Shown here: one piece after another, positions 21,643-33,372 of the stretch
Numbering within the stretch: the stretch's first letter is position 1
Layout of the letters: every line of letters starts with the position of its first letter
NCBI GenBank assembly: GCA_035772405.1
Contig: JAYKKM010000010.1
Coordinates: forward strand, 1 to 64,000
Direction of reading: 5' to 3'
Source of the DNA: Chrysogorgia sp. JL179-B06
Taxonomy: Eukaryota > Cnidaria > Anthozoa > Scleralcyonacea > Chrysogorgiidae
Length of the DNA: 64,000 nt
Position numbers and translations under genes: made by a program
The notes under the pieces: model-generated
Told to the model about the DNA's origin: nothing
The model's database searches: none
Seen by the model: the letters and a program-made list of their open reading frames with translations, nothing else

Positions 21643-21717
21643 ATGTAAGGCTACAACCACGGGGGGTTGGAGAAAGGTTACCGTTGGGAACCGCCTCCCA
21701 AGACTGACTCCAACCCC

Positions 21718-22032
21718 TCAAAGAAGCGGAGCGATGCGCGTAATCGTTGCTGGTGACGTGCTAATGGATTCCCGATAAGCCGAGCTGGACCACCGACCCA
21801 GGACTTGAATTAAATGAGCCGGTACCCCTGCCTCCGCGGCTGCCCCAATGCGGAAACTATGACTGGAGTACTTTCCAGTAATGCCAGCACGAGTGAGGAG
21901 ATCAGCTAATAGACCGCGGTAAGCCAGAAAGTGTTGGAGAGCCAATACTAGGCAGATGTCGTGACCTGAACGGCGTAGAAGAAATGCGGGCGGAATGGAA
22001 CCAGGAGATACTTCAACATACGCCAAAGACAA
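21718..22032 (-). pseudogene. Tyrosine recombinase C-terminal part (Ngaro-like)
   Basis: The 104-residue frame contains KYSSHSFRIGAAAEAG, the HxxR box, then VLGRWSSSAY, with the histidine/tryptophan region and the likely nucleophilic tyrosine, and ends at a stop near 21718. The N-terminal catalytic arginine region is missing or frameshifted in 22030-22115. The enzyme would integrate circular cDNA by strand exchange. The fragment alone cannot be active. Confidence 0.83.
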
Positions 22033-22115
22033 GTGGCGGGACGAATTGAACGGACCACGGGTGCGAGCCCAAAACGAACCACAAACGTGGGCGGCAACGA
22101 CGACGGGAAAGAATT

Positions 22116-22846
22116 CTAACCACCACGGCGACAGGCAACGTTGAGACGAAGGTGGTGCGAGGGCGAACGGAAAGCGCTGAGAAGTTCGATCATCCGACGA
22201 ACAAAGGAGCGGCCGGGGAGGCGATTAACGATTCCAGTTCGGAGCGGGTGCAACAACGCTTCGTGGCCCAGCGTTGCAACAACTCGAGGGAAGCCATAAA
22301 TTTGCACGACGGAAGGCGCACGAGTTGACGGACCGAGTCCAACTCGATACCCAAGGCGCGTGGTGGGACCCGGAGAGGGAGGCCTAAACGTCCGAACACC
22401 GACCGGGCTTTGGCGACATTGACCGCGCATTGACTCGAATCACCGGGCGCGATCGTTAGGGCGGGGGGGGGGGGGGACAAAACAACGATGGTAGTGGAAC
22501 AGAAAACCTTTTTCTGTTTATTGTAGTTGCAGCGCAAGATCCATTCGAGCAAGGCGACAACGGAATCGAAAAAAAGAAAGGGGGCGGACCGCAGCCCAAA
22601 TGGGAGATTCAGATCAACGTAGTATTGGTTGCGCCATCGCAGACCTAAGAGGTAACGTTCCGACGAATGAATGAGAACGTTCCTTGATGCCCATCGAACT
22701 TGGCCAGGAGGGCGCCATTTCCCAGGCTGGTTCTTCTCGGGGATAACACCAAACGGGCTACATTGAAGAGCAGCTACCGGCGGAACAGCGACGGGACCAA
22801 AAACACAGTTTTGAAACTTCATTGGCCAAATATGCATTGATAACAT
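22116..22846 (-). pseudogene. Reverse transcriptase with internal deletion (Ngaro-like)
   Basis: The frame 22846-22190 has SPFGVIPEKNQPGKWR, then jumps to HSSERYLLGLRWRNQYYVD and LPFGLRSAPFLF. The segment between KWR and this point, about 60-70 residues with the motif A aspartate, is missing. Where relatives have a YLDD box the translation reads FCSTTIVVLSPP, so the second catalytic site is lost as well. GIELDS and RLPSCK follow as in the family. The RNase H domain is reduced to a short tail near 22116. The copy therefore cannot self-replicate. Confidence 0.82.
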
Positions 22847-22849
22847 CGG

Positions 22850-23240
22850 GATTTTGCATTGCCTATTTCAAGTTGCGCCTCGCCGAGACAAGGCACACCG
22901 CATGCGAATCAAAGACCATCTAGAATCCCCTCCACGACAAAAAAAATCACGCGGGCGCGGTCCGGGTGACGCTCTAACTCCCTCTGAAATTCCCGAAAGT
23001 TTAGGGGAGTGACCGAGCTACGAGCGGAAGGACCAACGGTAGGCCTACAACGGAAAGGGGCGGAAGTAGGAGATGACAGGACTATCGACGAGCGAGAACA
23101 GCCTCCCCCCGTACGCGGTGCGATACGTTGCGACTCGCTGACCGTGCGCGAAAAAACTGGGATGAACGGGGGAGCGGTGGCAGCAAAAGACGCGAACACC
23201 CCTATTGAAGGTGCAAAACGATGCCAAACACTAAACGCAC
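22850..23240 (-). other. Linker between the minisatellite and RT of the Ngaro-like element
   Basis: Minus-strand frames here (for example 23199-22909) are open but match no domain I recognise. It is probably the decayed N-terminal part of the RT polyprotein. Confidence 0.35.
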
Positions 23241-25600
23241 GCGAATGAGCAGATAATTATTGCGCGATGGAACGAGCCTCCCCGACGTCAGATGCATGGG
23301 TAGCGAAAACTCTCCCCCCCCCCCCCCCCCCCTTAGGCGGTGCGAAACGATGCGGAGCGCTAATCATACGCGAATGACCGATAATTACTACGCGATGGAA
23401 CGAGCCTCCCCGACGGAAGGAGTAGCGGCAGCGAAGGAGACGAACACGCCCTGACAGCGGTGCGAAACGAGGCGATGCGAACCGATACGGAGCGCGAAAC
23501 CGCACGCGAATGACCGCGAATTATTATAACTAAGCGCCGTAACGAGCCTCCCCGACGTAAGGAGTAGAGGCAGCGAAGGAGACGAACAATACCCTCCGAA
23601 CAGCGGTGCGAACCGATCGCTAACCGCACGCGAATAACAGCGAATTAGTGGTAAGCGACGTAACGAGCCTCCCCGACGTAAGGATTAGAGGCAGCGAAGG
23701 AGAAGAACAATACCCCCCCTGCCCGAACAGCGGTGCGAACCGAACGCTAACCGCACGCGAATAACAGCGAATTAGTGGTAAGCGACGTAACGAGCCTCCC
23801 CGACGTAAGGAGTAGAGGCAGCGAAGGAGAAGAACAATACCCCCGCCCGAACAGCGGTGCGAACCGATCGCTAACCGCACGCGAACGACAGCGAATTATT
23901 GGTAAGCGACGTAACGAGCCTCCCCGACGTAAGGAGTAGAGGCAGCGAAGGAGAAGAACAATACCCCCGCCCGAACAGCGGTGCGAACCGATCGCTAACC
24001 GCACGCGAATGACTGCGAATTATTGTTATTAAGCGACGTAACGAACCTCCCCGACGGAAGGGGTAGATGAAGCGAATGAGACGGACAATACCCCCCCCCC
24101 CCCCCCCCGAACAGCGGTGCGAACCGATCGCTAACCACACGCGAAAGACTGCGACTTATTATTATTAAGCGACGTAACGAACCTCCCCGACGTAAGGAGT
24201 AGAGGCAGCGACGGAGAAGAGTAACCCCCCCCCCCGAACAGCGGTGCGAACCGATCGCAAACCGCACGCGAAAGACTGCGAATTGTTATTATTAAGCGAC
24301 GTAGCGAAGGAGACGGAAAATACCCCCCCCCCCCCCCCCCCGAACAGCGGTGCGAACCGATCGCTAACCGCACGCGAAAGACTGCGAATTATGATTATTA
24401 AGCGACGTAACGAACCTCCCCGACGTAAGGGGTAGAGGCAGCGTAGGAGACGGACAATACCCCCCCCCCCCGGACAGCGGTGCGAACCGATCGCTAACCG
24501 CACGCGGAATGACTGCGAATTGTTATTATTAAGCGACGTAGCGAAGGAGACGGACAATCCCCCCCCCCCGAACAGCGGTGCGAACCGATCGCTAACCGCA
24601 CGCGAAAGACTGCGAATTATGATTATTAAGCGACGTAACGAACCTCCCCGACGTAAGGGGTAGAGGCAGCGTAGGAGACGGACAATACCCCCCCCCGGAC
24701 AGCGGTGCGAACCGATCGCTAACCGCACGCGGAATGACTGCGAATTATTATTATGCGACGTAACGAGTCTCCCGACGTAAGGGGTAGAAGAAGCGAAGGA
24801 GACAACCCCCCCTAACAGCGGTGCGAAACGAGGCGGTGCGAACCGATACGGAGCGCTAACCACACGCGAATGATCGCGAATTATTACTATGCGACAGAAG
24901 GAAACGAACACCACCCTGACAGCGGTGCGAGACGAGGCGGTGCAAACCCGCTAACCGCACGCGAATTATTAATTATTAAGCGACGTAACGAGCCTCCCCG
25001 ACGTACCGAGTAGAGGCAGCGAGGGAGATGAACACCCCCTTACAGCGGTGCGAAACGATGCGAACTGAAAAACGGAGGGCTAACCGCACGCGACTGACCG
25101 CGAATTATTAACGAACACCCCCCTGACAGCGGTGCGAAACGATGCAAACTGAAAAAACGGAGGGCTAACCGCACGCGACTGACCGCGAATTATTACTATG
25201 CGACAGAAGGAGAGAACACCCCCCTGACAGCGGTGCGAAACAATGCAAACTGAAAAACGGAGGGCTAACCGCACGCGACTGACCGCGAATTATTACTATG
25301 CGACAGAAGGAGACGAACACCCCCCTGACAGCGGTGCGAAACGATGCAAACTGAAAAAACGGAGGGTTAACCGCACGCGACTGACCGCGAATTAATACTA
25401 TGCGACAGAAGGAGACGAACACCCCCCTGACAGCGGTGCGAAACGATGCAAACTGAAAAACGGAGGGCTAACTGCACGCGAATTATTACTATGCGACAGA
25501 AGGAGACGAACACCCCCCTGACAGCGGTGCGAAACGATGCAAACTGAAAAACGGATAGCTAACCGCACGCGAATGACCGCGAATTATTATGCGACAGAGC
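23240..25600. repeat. Minisatellite of ~124 bp and ~101 bp units with poly-C runs
   Basis: From about 23500 to 24800 units of roughly 124 bp recur (AACGAGCCTCCCCGACGTAA, AGAGGCAGCGAAGGAGA, poly-C, GAACAGCGGTGCGAACCGAT, CTAACCGCACGCGAA). From about 25030 to 25590 a related ~101 bp unit recurs five or so times, with CGACAGAAGGAG words at 25201, 25301, 25402 and 25493. Poly-C runs of 6-18 vary between units. Minus-strand open frames here are by-products of the repeat. Confidence 0.93.
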
Positions 25601-26700
25601 GAGGAAACGAGACGAACAAACCCTCCCCGGGCGGCCACACAACCGGGGGGGGGACACCACGAGGCGCTAAGGTAAACCGAACGACGATGAATACCGGTGC
25701 AGCTGGGAACCTCGGAACATCGACCGGCGTTCCACGAGCGACACAGCGTTGGTGACGACAGGGTATGAGGAACCAGACCCAATGCCGGGATTCCCGGATG
25801 ACAAAGTATGAAAAAATAAATAAAGTGAACAAATCGGTTAAACGGAGTTCATCCTGGACCGATCTGTTAACAACCGTCGTGCAGCGGCGTCCCTTCGAAA
25901 AGGTGCGATCGTATGTCAACCAACAGTATATAGCGAAGTAAAGCCGCGGCGAGAAATTGGTGAACGCCTCAATCCCCGAAATTGATATCGGATAATTTTG
26001 CGACGAGGGGGTAAAACTACGCGCTTCTCCCACAGCGAGAACGACGGCTCATACAAGGCGAACGGATCGTCCAAAAGGTTGGGCAAATCCGACGAAATCC
26101 GCGTTTAGGATAGCCGAACGAGGTGGGAAGAAAAACCCGGCCTCACAAACGCGGGAAATTGGGGTACGGGAAAAAGACCCCAACAACGAACCGAGAGAAT
26201 CGACGACGAGATTCGAGGCTGAGCGAAGGTAAACTATTAACTGTGGTGGAACGAAATTTAAGTTCGTACCTGACGATGTCGACTGCCCAATGCCAGGGAC
26301 AGGAACTTGTATTTGACGAAGAACCGGCCGTAGAGGCGAAGGGGAAAATGCGATGTCGACGGATGGCTAAAAGTAAAGCGAGCTGGGCTATCGAGCGAAA
26401 GCAAAAACGTAGGCGACGGTCGACTCGGTACCGTCGGCTGGCCAAGCAACGAGGCGCCCCAACGAAGGAATCACAGCCGAAACAGGCTGGCAACGACGTG
26501 ACAGAAGTCTTTGGTAACCGAATAGGTTGCATCGGCAATGTCCGCCAACCAAGAACTCGTCAAGGTCGAGGACGAAGTTTGAAACAGGCGAAGTCACCGT
26601 TGAAAGGAGCGGCCATTCGTTTGAAATCGGCATAATCTCCAGAGGAGATAAAGAAGAAAGACTATTACGTGATATCCGAGCTACGGTCTATGATCCGAGG
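25600..26700 (-). pseudogene. gag-like remnant of the Ngaro-like element
   Basis: On the minus strand near 25745-25690 the translation reads CRSWNAGRCSEVPSCTGIHR, which resembles the cysteine/histidine knuckle at the C-terminal end of DIRS/Ngaro gag. Near 26055-25990 a LYEPSFSLWEKR stretch resembles the conserved YD..F..LR motif. Several frame changes separate the parts. The 170-codon frame on the + strand (26123-26635) is probably an antisense artefact. Assignment rests on order within the element and short motifs. Confidence 0.4.
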
Positions 26701-26718
26701 CATAAGCGACGTAGCGAA

Positions 26719-26824
26719 GTTTATATACGGTAACGAAGGAACAGGAGTCCCGGGACCCGCATGAGAGAAACCGCTGACACCGTTAAACGTTAACTTCTTT
26801 TATTATGATATAATAAAATACATT
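26719..26824 (-). repeat. A1 split direct repeat, 5' end of the Ngaro-like element
   Basis: It matches A2 (21248-21339). The similarity stops after AAATACATT, marking the element boundary. Confidence 0.88.
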
Positions 26825-27915
26825 AATAAATTATTCTAATTTCTGTTGTTTGAAGAAGCGCCCGAAATCGCACCCCGCGCAAACCGCACACGTGCCATAG
26901 AAATTTTGAAATAGTCAGCCTGATTAGTTCGCTTTAGCGGAGGGTTTTCGCAACATTTTAACCAGAGAGCCAGAAAACCATCCAAATTAAAGGCAATAGA
27001 ATAACCTCTGTAACAAAGAATGATGTTAATAAATCAGTGATACTTTCTCACCTTGACGCAATGCCTGTAATTGTAAATATTTTGTTGCCAATCCATGTCT
27101 TACATTTAAAGGCTCCTCTGACTTTCAAGTATATATCGTCCTTTACAAATTCACTTCTTATGATGCTACTTGAATCAAAGGAAAGCGCAACATGAGTGGT
27201 TGCCCTCGCTAAAAATTGCGCGCAGCGAGCGCAATAAATATGTTGAGAAGATAGTATATGATAGATAACTTACCAATTCTTGTCAAGTTTTAAAGGATTG
27301 TCTTGCCGTCATTAAGTTCAGTTCGCGAACACAAAGAGATCCGTATAGCTAAGTGACTCTGGTGAAATGATGTTATATGATAGCCAAGCACATATGGCTT
27401 GGTGACCGGATATTGTGGCTGTGCGAACAAAAGAAAGGTGAGAAGTGCGCTTGGCTGATCAACACAAACCATATGTTTTTTATGCTATTCAGCTTTTTGA
27501 ATAGGTATTCGAACAGTTTCAGCGTGAATTCAAGTGTAACAGTCTTCACATTGGTCAAACTTGATACGTTTGCTTTATCTTGAGTTTTCAAGATGTTACT
27601 ATTCGGATCCCGAATTATAGTTTTTAGTAATCACAGTAAGCTCTATTTCGTCTATGATTATGTGAAACGTAGAAGAATCAGATACCCAAACTCAGATTCT
27701 GACGACAATTTACATCTACCTGAACCACAAATGCCTGTTAAATCATAGGTTAAATATATCCGCCAAACGGTAAACTCTAGGCCTGAAATTCGCATTTATA
27801 GTTAATATTCATATTCATATAGTTCTAAAATTAAGCTACTGGCCAGCAGAGTAGCTATAACTATCAACTGTAGTATTTAATTTATTATTTTACTGTAGAT
27901 CACAAGGGCCCATTA
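26825..27915. other. AT-rich stretch, no supported gene
   Basis: Open frames of 60-72 codons on both strands at 27290-27591 overlap each other and have no motif. Nothing else was recognised. Confidence 0.5.
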
Positions 27916-27916
27916 A

Positions 27917-28372
27917 GATTTAGACCATTTTCTTGTCAGATCTTACAAGATTTTGACATTTATCTTGTAAGATCTTACAAGATTTTTTCCATTTTCTTGT
28001 AAGATCTTACAAGATTTGATCATTTTCTTTTAAGATCTCACAAGATTTTGACCATTATCTTGTAAGATCTTACAAGATATTTACTATTTTCTTATAAGAT
28101 CTTACAAGATTTGCTCATTTTCTTGTAAGATCTTACAAGATTTGATCATTTTCTTGTAAGATCTTACAAGATATTTACTATTTTCTTGTAAGATCTTACA
28201 AGATTTTGACCATTATCTTGTAAGATCGTACAAGATATTTACTATTTTCTTGTAAGATCTTACAAGATTTTGACCATTATCTTGTAAGATCGTACAAGAT
28301 ATTTACTATTTTCTTCTAAGATCTTACAAGATTTTGACAATTATCTTGTAAGACTTACAAGATAATTAACCG
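27917..28372. repeat. Palindromic satellite, ~32 bp units centred on AGATCT
   Basis: CTTGTAAGATCTTACAAG, an 18 bp perfect palindrome, recurs about 14 times, separated by short spacers of the type ATTTTGACCATTAT or ATATTTACTATTTT. Each unit can fold on itself. Confidence 0.95.
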
Positions 28373-28599
28373 GATTTTTTATTTATTTACAATATCCGGA
28401 TATTGTGTTTTTAAACGATCAAAATTCGCGAGTTTGATAAATATATCGAGCAGAATACCATACTTTATAAAGCACAAATACGGTATACGGTAATCTATTA
28501 TTAATTGTAGCGTCTGCAACTGAAGTTCGTTATACGGAAATGATCTTGAATTTCGCTTATATTAGGCTCATGTGCTTATATATGCGGATACCATTTTAT

Positions 28600-28757
28600 A
28601 AGATATTTTGTAAGATATATTAAATCTTACAAGATCTTATAAGATTTCATAAGATCTTACAAGATCTTACAAGATTTCTATTATAAGATCTTGTCAAGAT
28701 TTATTTTAAGATCTTACAAGATCTTACAAGATCTTGTAAGATCTTGGCAAGATAGTT
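28600..28757. repeat. Second, tighter block of the AGATCTTACAAG satellite
   Basis: The same TAAGATCTTACAAG words recur with shorter spacers (AAGATCTTACAAGATCTTAC and variants). About 230 bp of unique sequence separates it from the first block. Confidence 0.9.
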
Positions 28758-28759
28758 TA

Positions 28760-29900
28760 CGGTAGCTTGCAAATAGTAGTATTATATAGTGATTTATAGC
28801 AATCCGAGACTACGTGGCGCTCCGATCACAGCATAAGGTCAGCTGATGCGAATGACCGGGCTGAGGAACGGTTTCTCGTCACTCATTTTTTTACACATAA
28901 TGCACGAAAAGTCGAAAACAACAAAGTCTGTTCTTTGCATTTCCGTTCTTCGTGATCTTTTGCAGGGCCGCTGAGAGGATCTTTGGGGCCCAGGGCAAAA
29001 TATCGTTTTGGGGGCCCTGGGTTTCTTGAAAGTGACCGTATTTCTAGGGGGTCCGTGGGCCTGCTTCCCCGGAAAGTTTTTGAATTTAGGGTCTCTGAAA
29101 TGGCATTTCCTGCACTTTGAGGACATTTCTGAGCAAAATCTAATGACCTTAGATCACGTTTTTTGGTAGCCTGAAATTTCATTATCAGGTGGAGTCCTTG
29201 CACGCAGCTAGTTTTTTGGTAGCCTAGTATATCCCATTATTTTTAAGAAAATATTCTTGATGAATGTACTATTTTTAATATAAAAATAAAAAGACAAAAG
29301 AGGCACCTTGGTGATAAATAATTGAATTACAGAAGAACATGTTTAATCAATGGCATAACGAGGACACTTATGAGGACTTATGAGGAGTGAGGACACTTAT
29401 GAAATTTCCGTTCGGGGCCACCCGGCTCCATACATATACAGTATGATATATTTCAAAAATAGGTTTCAAGAAGTGATGCGGAGCTTTCTGGGCCCCTTAA
29501 TAAATGGCCTGTTGTCAGTTTTTATTGTCGGGGGCCCTTCCTTACTCCCACCCAGTTGCCGTCGATTGCGACACTGTCTTTAATCTTTAATCTTTAGTCC
29601 AAAACTCAAAAGTTTTAGGCATTTGTCGCTAATTCACTAGTTTTTCAAACTTAGGAAAGCTTTAGTCTAGGCATTGCAGTCGAAATAATGTAGATATTAT
29701 TCATTTACTTTAATATTTCAATTAATAAAAAATTGTTACAATAAAAATTGCGATCACAGAATGTTTTATCTATTATTTTTCACTATTGTTATAAAAAGTC
29801 GACGAAAGAGCAAAATTTATCTTTACACTTAAAAAGATTCACTGCAGCAAAATTGAATAATTTCCGTTTACTAGCATTTTCAATTCATGCCATTTGTTTA
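28760..29900. other. Non-coding stretch with GGGGCCC-rich part
   Basis: TTTTTTGGTAGCCT recurs at about 29159 and 29213, and GGGGGCCC(T/C) words at 29008 and 29530. No exon is supported. Confidence 0.4.
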
Positions 29901-29909
29901 CATCTTTCA

Positions 29910-30148
29910 AAAGTCGGGGCTTAACTCGGGCGTCTAGGTCGTTAACTGTCTTCGAGTTAAGCCCCTTCTTTTATGGGCGCTTAACTCGAAGGGTGAAAAC
30001 AGTCTTCACTTCATCGAGTTAAGCCCTGGAGAGATACAGTATGGGCGTGTCCGAGGAAAAAATGGGCGTGTCGGGGGCTTAACTCGAAAAGGGCTTAACT
30101 CTAGGGGCTTAACTCGAAGGGCTTAACTCGAAGGGCTTAACTTGAAGA
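29910..30148. repeat. GGGCTTAACTCGAAG repeat cluster
   Basis: GGCTTAACTCGA and its reverse complement (TCGAGTTAAGCCC) recur about nine times, the last few in a tight 15 bp tandem. It adjoins the truncated LINE end at 30136. Confidence 0.85.
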
Positions 30149-30580
30149 TTACCTACCTCGAAACCGAGAATGCTGTCTCCACGAGTCACCATTTTGGATT
30201 TTGGCTCAATTAGCAGATTACGGTCTGATGATCTCAGAGCACGAGTAGGTTTATATTTATTTAGCAAATCAGTAATATAAACTGGCGCCTGGCCATGCAA
30301 AGCCTTGAAAGTAATTATTAGTATTTTAAATACAATCCTTGATCTCACCGGCAACCAGTGAAGATTACGAAGCACAGGGGATATATGCTACGATTTTTTA
30401 ACCCCTGTTACAAGTCTTGCAGCTGTATTTTGAATTAAGCCATATAGGATGATATTACAGCTGTCAAGTTTTGATGTTATAAATACATGCACCAACTTCT
30501 CACAGTCGTTTTTACTCAAATATTTCCTGATCTTGCCGATATTTCTGATAACAAAAGTGGCCGATTTACAGATGTTATTT
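30136..30580 (-). pseudogene. CR1/Rex-like LINE reverse transcriptase C-terminal fragment
   Basis: On the minus strand IRNIGKIRKYLS, CEKLVHVFITSKLDSCN and ILYG are followed after a gap by LRNLHWLPVRSRIVFKILII and FKALHGQAP. This is the familiar end of CR1/Rex-type LINE polyproteins. It breaks off at MVTRGD, just before the expected AFS..AP..WN, and a stop interrupts it near 30390. It is 5'-truncated, as usual for LINE copies. Confidence 0.8.
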
Positions 30581-30599
30581 ACATGAGTATATGATGTTA

Positions 30600-31360
30600 T
30601 TTACATGAGTATATGTATGTTATTTACATGAGATATGATGGGACTGTCAGAAAGGTTTGATTTTTACAGTATCTTATACTGGTAATTAATATGAAAAACA
30701 CTATGAAATAAAAAAATGAATGTATATATTCAAAGTCCTGAAATGTGTTGTCTTTTGAGTATTTTAATATAACATTTTATGACTTCCCCAAAAAGCAGAA
30801 AATGGCGTTTCAGGGACTCTAGATTTCAAAATTTCCCGGGGAGCATACACTCACTGCCACTGTCTCACTACGTCATATATACATTCATGGTACTGATCAT
30901 GTCTAATTATGGCTTTATGTCATAAAATTTCTGGTATAAAAACTAAATGCTTACCGAGTTCTGCAGTCATAGATCCTAAGCCCCCATAGAGAAATGGTCT
31001 CCAATCCATTGTTTGAAAGAAAGTAAAATATTAAATGATTTAGCCTCCTATGATATAAATATGACATTGGTTTTGAGACGTGTTAATTATCGAATCTGCA
31101 GTGTCCTGAGTCAGCACCAGTACTGGAAGTTGATGCGTGCGACGTTACTATGGACTTTGTTATTTCCTGTACCGAAAAAAGTAATATGATTGGACAAACG
31201 ATAATCAGCGAGCCAACGAGAAGTGAGAAGTTTAAAGCCGGCAAGAACAAATTCGGCGAGACATTCGATAGTCATTCAATCAGTCGATAAGTTTGAAAGC
31301 AGCACAATCTTTAATTTTTACTTACTTTCTTTCTGAGATAATACACGATAGACCGAGGAA
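30600..31360. other. Non-coding stretch upstream of the cyclin-like exons
   Basis: A TTATTTACATGAGTATATG word is tandemly repeated at about 30570-30635. The rest, including any promoter just before 31364, shows nothing I can name. Confidence 0.45.
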
Positions 31361-32242
31361 ACGATGAAATCTCAAAGATCTTCAATTTGTGTGAGTCAAA
31401 GGGGAGTCAAGGTTTGTACACGAGTTGAAAATAGGATGGCGTTAGCTTGTGAATAACGACGTTGTCGTTGGTAAATAAACAGTATATATTCAATACAATG
31501 AACAATACTTTCGAAATTTTAGGACAGTTCCATCAAAGGAAATAATACCAGTTCGAGCACTATGATATCAAACCGTAGAAAATCTAATGAAAAATCCAAG
31601 AGAATGGCAGACGGGTCACCAAATAACGCCCGACAAAGAAAAGATCTGCGTTATGCGATGTAACTAATGTAAGTATTTAAACCACATGCATGAGAATTTA
31701 AACATATTTAATATTCCTACAACAGCCTTCACCATACTGTTTAATTTATCGTTGTCGACATCATCTTGTTGTTTAGGCATTCGAGTCCAAGAACGGAAAG
31801 CTGAAAGTAAATGTCAAGCTTGGAGCGAAGTCGAAGACAAAGGCGGACAAGATTAACATCGAGATTAACGATTCTCAACATTCAGCTAGCATTCAGACGC
31901 GAAGGAAGTACAGATAAACGTCTTTCGCTATCCACGAATCGACGCGTACTTCTTCGCAAGAATCAAGGTATCTTATCCTTAAACTAAACTAAGTGCTAAT
32001 TCTATGCAATATTCTGTTTTACACGGATTATTTACTGCTTTTGCTAAATATTTTAAAAATACTGTATACTGTGTACATGTGCACGTGTTTTGCAGAATTA
32101 TCGAAAATACCGAATCTGTCTTTACTGAAGAAGATCTAAGAGATATCTTGTCACCTGACAAAACCGTACAACAACACGAAGAGATTTGGTAATTATTTAA
32201 TCAAAAATATCTTTCACTTTATAACAGTCTGCCTTTAATAAC

Positions 32243-32914
32243 ACAAGACGTTATTAACAGGAATCCCTCCGGCTTCTGATTGGCCGATAAATTTAGCACT
32301 CCGCATAAATTATCGCCGGCAAAATTATGAATACTTTTAAAATAATTATCGGGAATGTAGTATTATGTACCTTGAAAGAGTTTGCTGCACAAGTTTGACG
32401 CTATCCAGAATCAAAGCGTCGTCGTCTTTAGCTCTGTGTGTTATAAATATATGGCGTTTATACGAGATTATATTTCTTCCCGAAATCAGAAAGAACATGT
32501 CAATATTGCCAAACCTCGAATGAACTCCGATCAATTGGGCGACGTATCGCGTGAACAATTTGAATTCCAGTCTTTACAAAATTGGAAAATATTTGTGTCT
32601 TGTCTGTCACAAATATCGCAAAATAAATATATCGCTCGTTAAATACGGTTGATTCCACGGCTCCAGATACGTTGGAATACAGCAAGTGCGAGTGCGAGTC
32701 TGCGACTGCGACTGCGAGTTGCGAACAAGTCAGTGAAAGTTTGCGAAGATGAACTAATAGAACAGAAGAGTCTCGGATTCGAAAAGAACTAGTACACGAC
32801 AGCGTGAAAATTATGCCACTTGGTCAAGCCAGTTCTGTTAGCGCTACGTAATGCGGAGTGCTAAATTTATCGGCCAATCAGAAGCCGGAGGGATTCCTGT
32901 TAATAACGTCTTGT
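32243..32914. mobile_element. Non-autonomous element with ~70 bp terminal inverted repeats
   Basis: ACAAGACGTTATTAACAGGA through GCACTCCGCAT at the left is matched by its reverse complement ending TTAATAACGTCTTGT at the right. The ~530 bp body holds no convincing gene. It lies in an intron of the cyclin-like gene. Confidence 0.8.
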
Positions 32915-33069
32915 TTAATCACTTGTGTACGTTGACTTCTTGTATATGTTTACTGTTTAGCGTAAAACCCAAGGAAGACGACAATGACCTAAAGTTGAAC
33001 TCTGATATGTCAACGGTAAATACTTAAATACCTATTAATTATTACCCAATAGATTTAATAGTACATATA

Positions 33070-33372
33070 ACGTCTGTGGGGATTTAACATATTTGTAATA
33101 TATGGATTCTCCTGAGATAAATTGTAATATATCTTGTCAGCTGAAAATTTCATCTTCATACATGTAGACTTCTTTGCTGTCATAGCGGGCATCTGTCTAT
33201 ATGAAAACCTCTTCACAGATTCCCGCAATGACGTCATTCCCGCAATGACGTCATTTCCATCAACTTTAACAGCAAAAAAGTCTATGAAGATGAAATGTTC
33301 AGCTGACAAAATATATTACAATTTTTCTCAGGTAATCGATAGATTACATATATGTTAAATTCCCACAGACGT
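33070..33372. mobile_element. Palindromic MITE, copy 1
   Basis: ACGTCTGTGGGGATTTAACA at the left is inverted at the right (TGTTAAATTCCCACAGACGT). A second zone (TGTAATATATCTTGTCAGCT) is also inverted. A related copy lies at 49691-50082. Confidence 0.8.

Larger units (their letters stand above)
20697..26824 (-). mobile_element. Ngaro/PAT-like tyrosine-recombinase retrotransposon with split direct repeats
   Basis: On the minus strand the order is A1 (26824-26719), gag-like remnant, minisatellite, RT, recombinase end, B1 (21642-21339), A2 (21339-21248) and B2 (20995-20697). A1/A2 and B1/B2 are near-identical pairs. A1-ORFs-B1-A2-B2 is the split-direct-repeat signature of Ngaro/PAT elements, used to rebuild the termini through a circular intermediate. 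There is no target duplication, as expected. The interior is GC-rich relative to its surroundings. The RT lacks its catalytic core, so the copy is non-autonomous. Confidence 0.88.

Noticed and set aside
23360..25422. Series of 80-250 codon open frames on the minus strand
   Set aside because: They recur with the minisatellite period and mirror the repeat; no protein motif is present.
26123..26635. 170-codon open frame on the + strand
   Set aside because: It is R/K-rich with no domain, antisense to the Ngaro-like gag region, and overlaps open frames in other phases.
27917..28372. CRISPR-like palindromic repeats with spacers
   Set aside because: The spacers are themselves near-identical, so this is a satellite.
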